A stretch of DNA of 14,413 bases from Jimgerdemannia flammicorona. Lineage: Eukaryota > Mucoromycota > Endogonomycetes > Endogonales > Endogonaceae. The notes under the pieces were generated by a model. That model made no database searches. It was not told the origin of the DNA and saw only the letters and a program-made list of their open reading frames with translations. Positions 14,139 through 14,413 of this stretch are shown in pieces. Position 1 is the first letter of the stretch, and each line of letters opens with the position of its first letter. Both the position numbers and the translations under genes were made by a program. The stretch is taken from contig RBNI01004231.1 in assembly GCA_003990745.1 (NCBI GenBank), positions 1 through 14,413 on the forward strand, given 5' to 3'.

Positions 14139-14413
14139 TAGTTAGGAATATCTCTATTATAATATTTGTCTATTTATCTAAGATAAATTCAAAGATATCA
14201 CTTATATAAAACTAATTTAATCTAAACTCTCAATAATAAAATTATTTATATTACTGAAATTATAAAAATATGAATAATCAAAACAAACTTTAATATCTTT
14301 ATTACTTTATTAAAGAATAGATAAAAGTTAAAGAAAAAAAGTCAAAAATTATTTATAATTAAGATAATTATTTTCTAATTATTTTAAAAAGATTTGAAGT
14401 AAAGTAAAAATCA
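14139..14413. other. AT-rich end of window, nothing recognised
   Basis: About 275 bp of very AT-rich sequence with stops in all frames and no repeat boundary or RNA gene that I can see. Confidence 0.5.

Noticed and set aside
13485..14413. Centromere, replication origin or mitochondrial fragment
   Set aside because: AT richness alone does not support any of these; no specific sequence feature was seen.
1..14413. CRISPR array, tRNA, rRNA or host gene
   Set aside because: No spaced short repeats, no cloverleaf and no non-transposon domain found on either strand.

Overview
The window is almost entirely mobile DNA. It holds two Ty3/Gypsy-type LTR retrotransposons in the same (minus) orientation, followed by an AT-rich block that contains a palindromic, TA-flanked element. 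I see no host protein gene, tRNA or rRNA. The element type (chromodomain-bearing Gypsy, single-frame Gag-Pol), the sharp composition break and the pervasive C-to-T decay suggest a repeat-rich filamentous fungus. That is an inference from element style, and I cannot name a species.

Layout. Positions 1-2753: the 5' part of element A (404-bp 5' LTR at 2350-2753, then Gag, dUTPase, protease and the start of reverse transcriptase, leaving the window at its left edge). Positions 2754-3109: flanking DNA with no recognisable gene. Positions 3115-13479: element B, complete at 10,365 bp, with two LTRs of 2061/2062 bp, a 5-bp target duplication (AGTAT), a primer binding site, a polypurine tract and one decayed Gag-dUTPase-PR-RT-RNase H-IN-chromodomain frame of about 2000 codons. 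Positions 13485-14413: AT-rich DNA with a 366-bp long-palindrome element (13773-14138).

Both elements are inactive: B has about 14 and A about 16 in-frame stops. Where a family-invariant residue is hit, the lost codon is arginine CGA turned to TGA. In the ~1.7 kb of the two B LTRs that I compared by eye, every substitution (about 100) is a transition and there is no transversion. CpG sites are strongly favoured, and at several sites one LTR has TG where the other has CA. This points to methyl-cytosine deamination or a RIP-like process acting after insertion.

Two features stand out. First, both elements, although their LTRs and Gags differ, encode a dUTPase domain between the Gag zinc knuckle and the protease, which is uncommon for Gypsy elements. 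Second, the very long LTR of B carries, upstream of its putative TATA box, a sense-strand frame of 400 codons. A small basic frame crosses the polypurine tract into the 3' LTR and ends on that frame's start codon. The arrangement recalls the U3/3'-LTR accessory genes of complex retroviruses. I do not recognise the protein.
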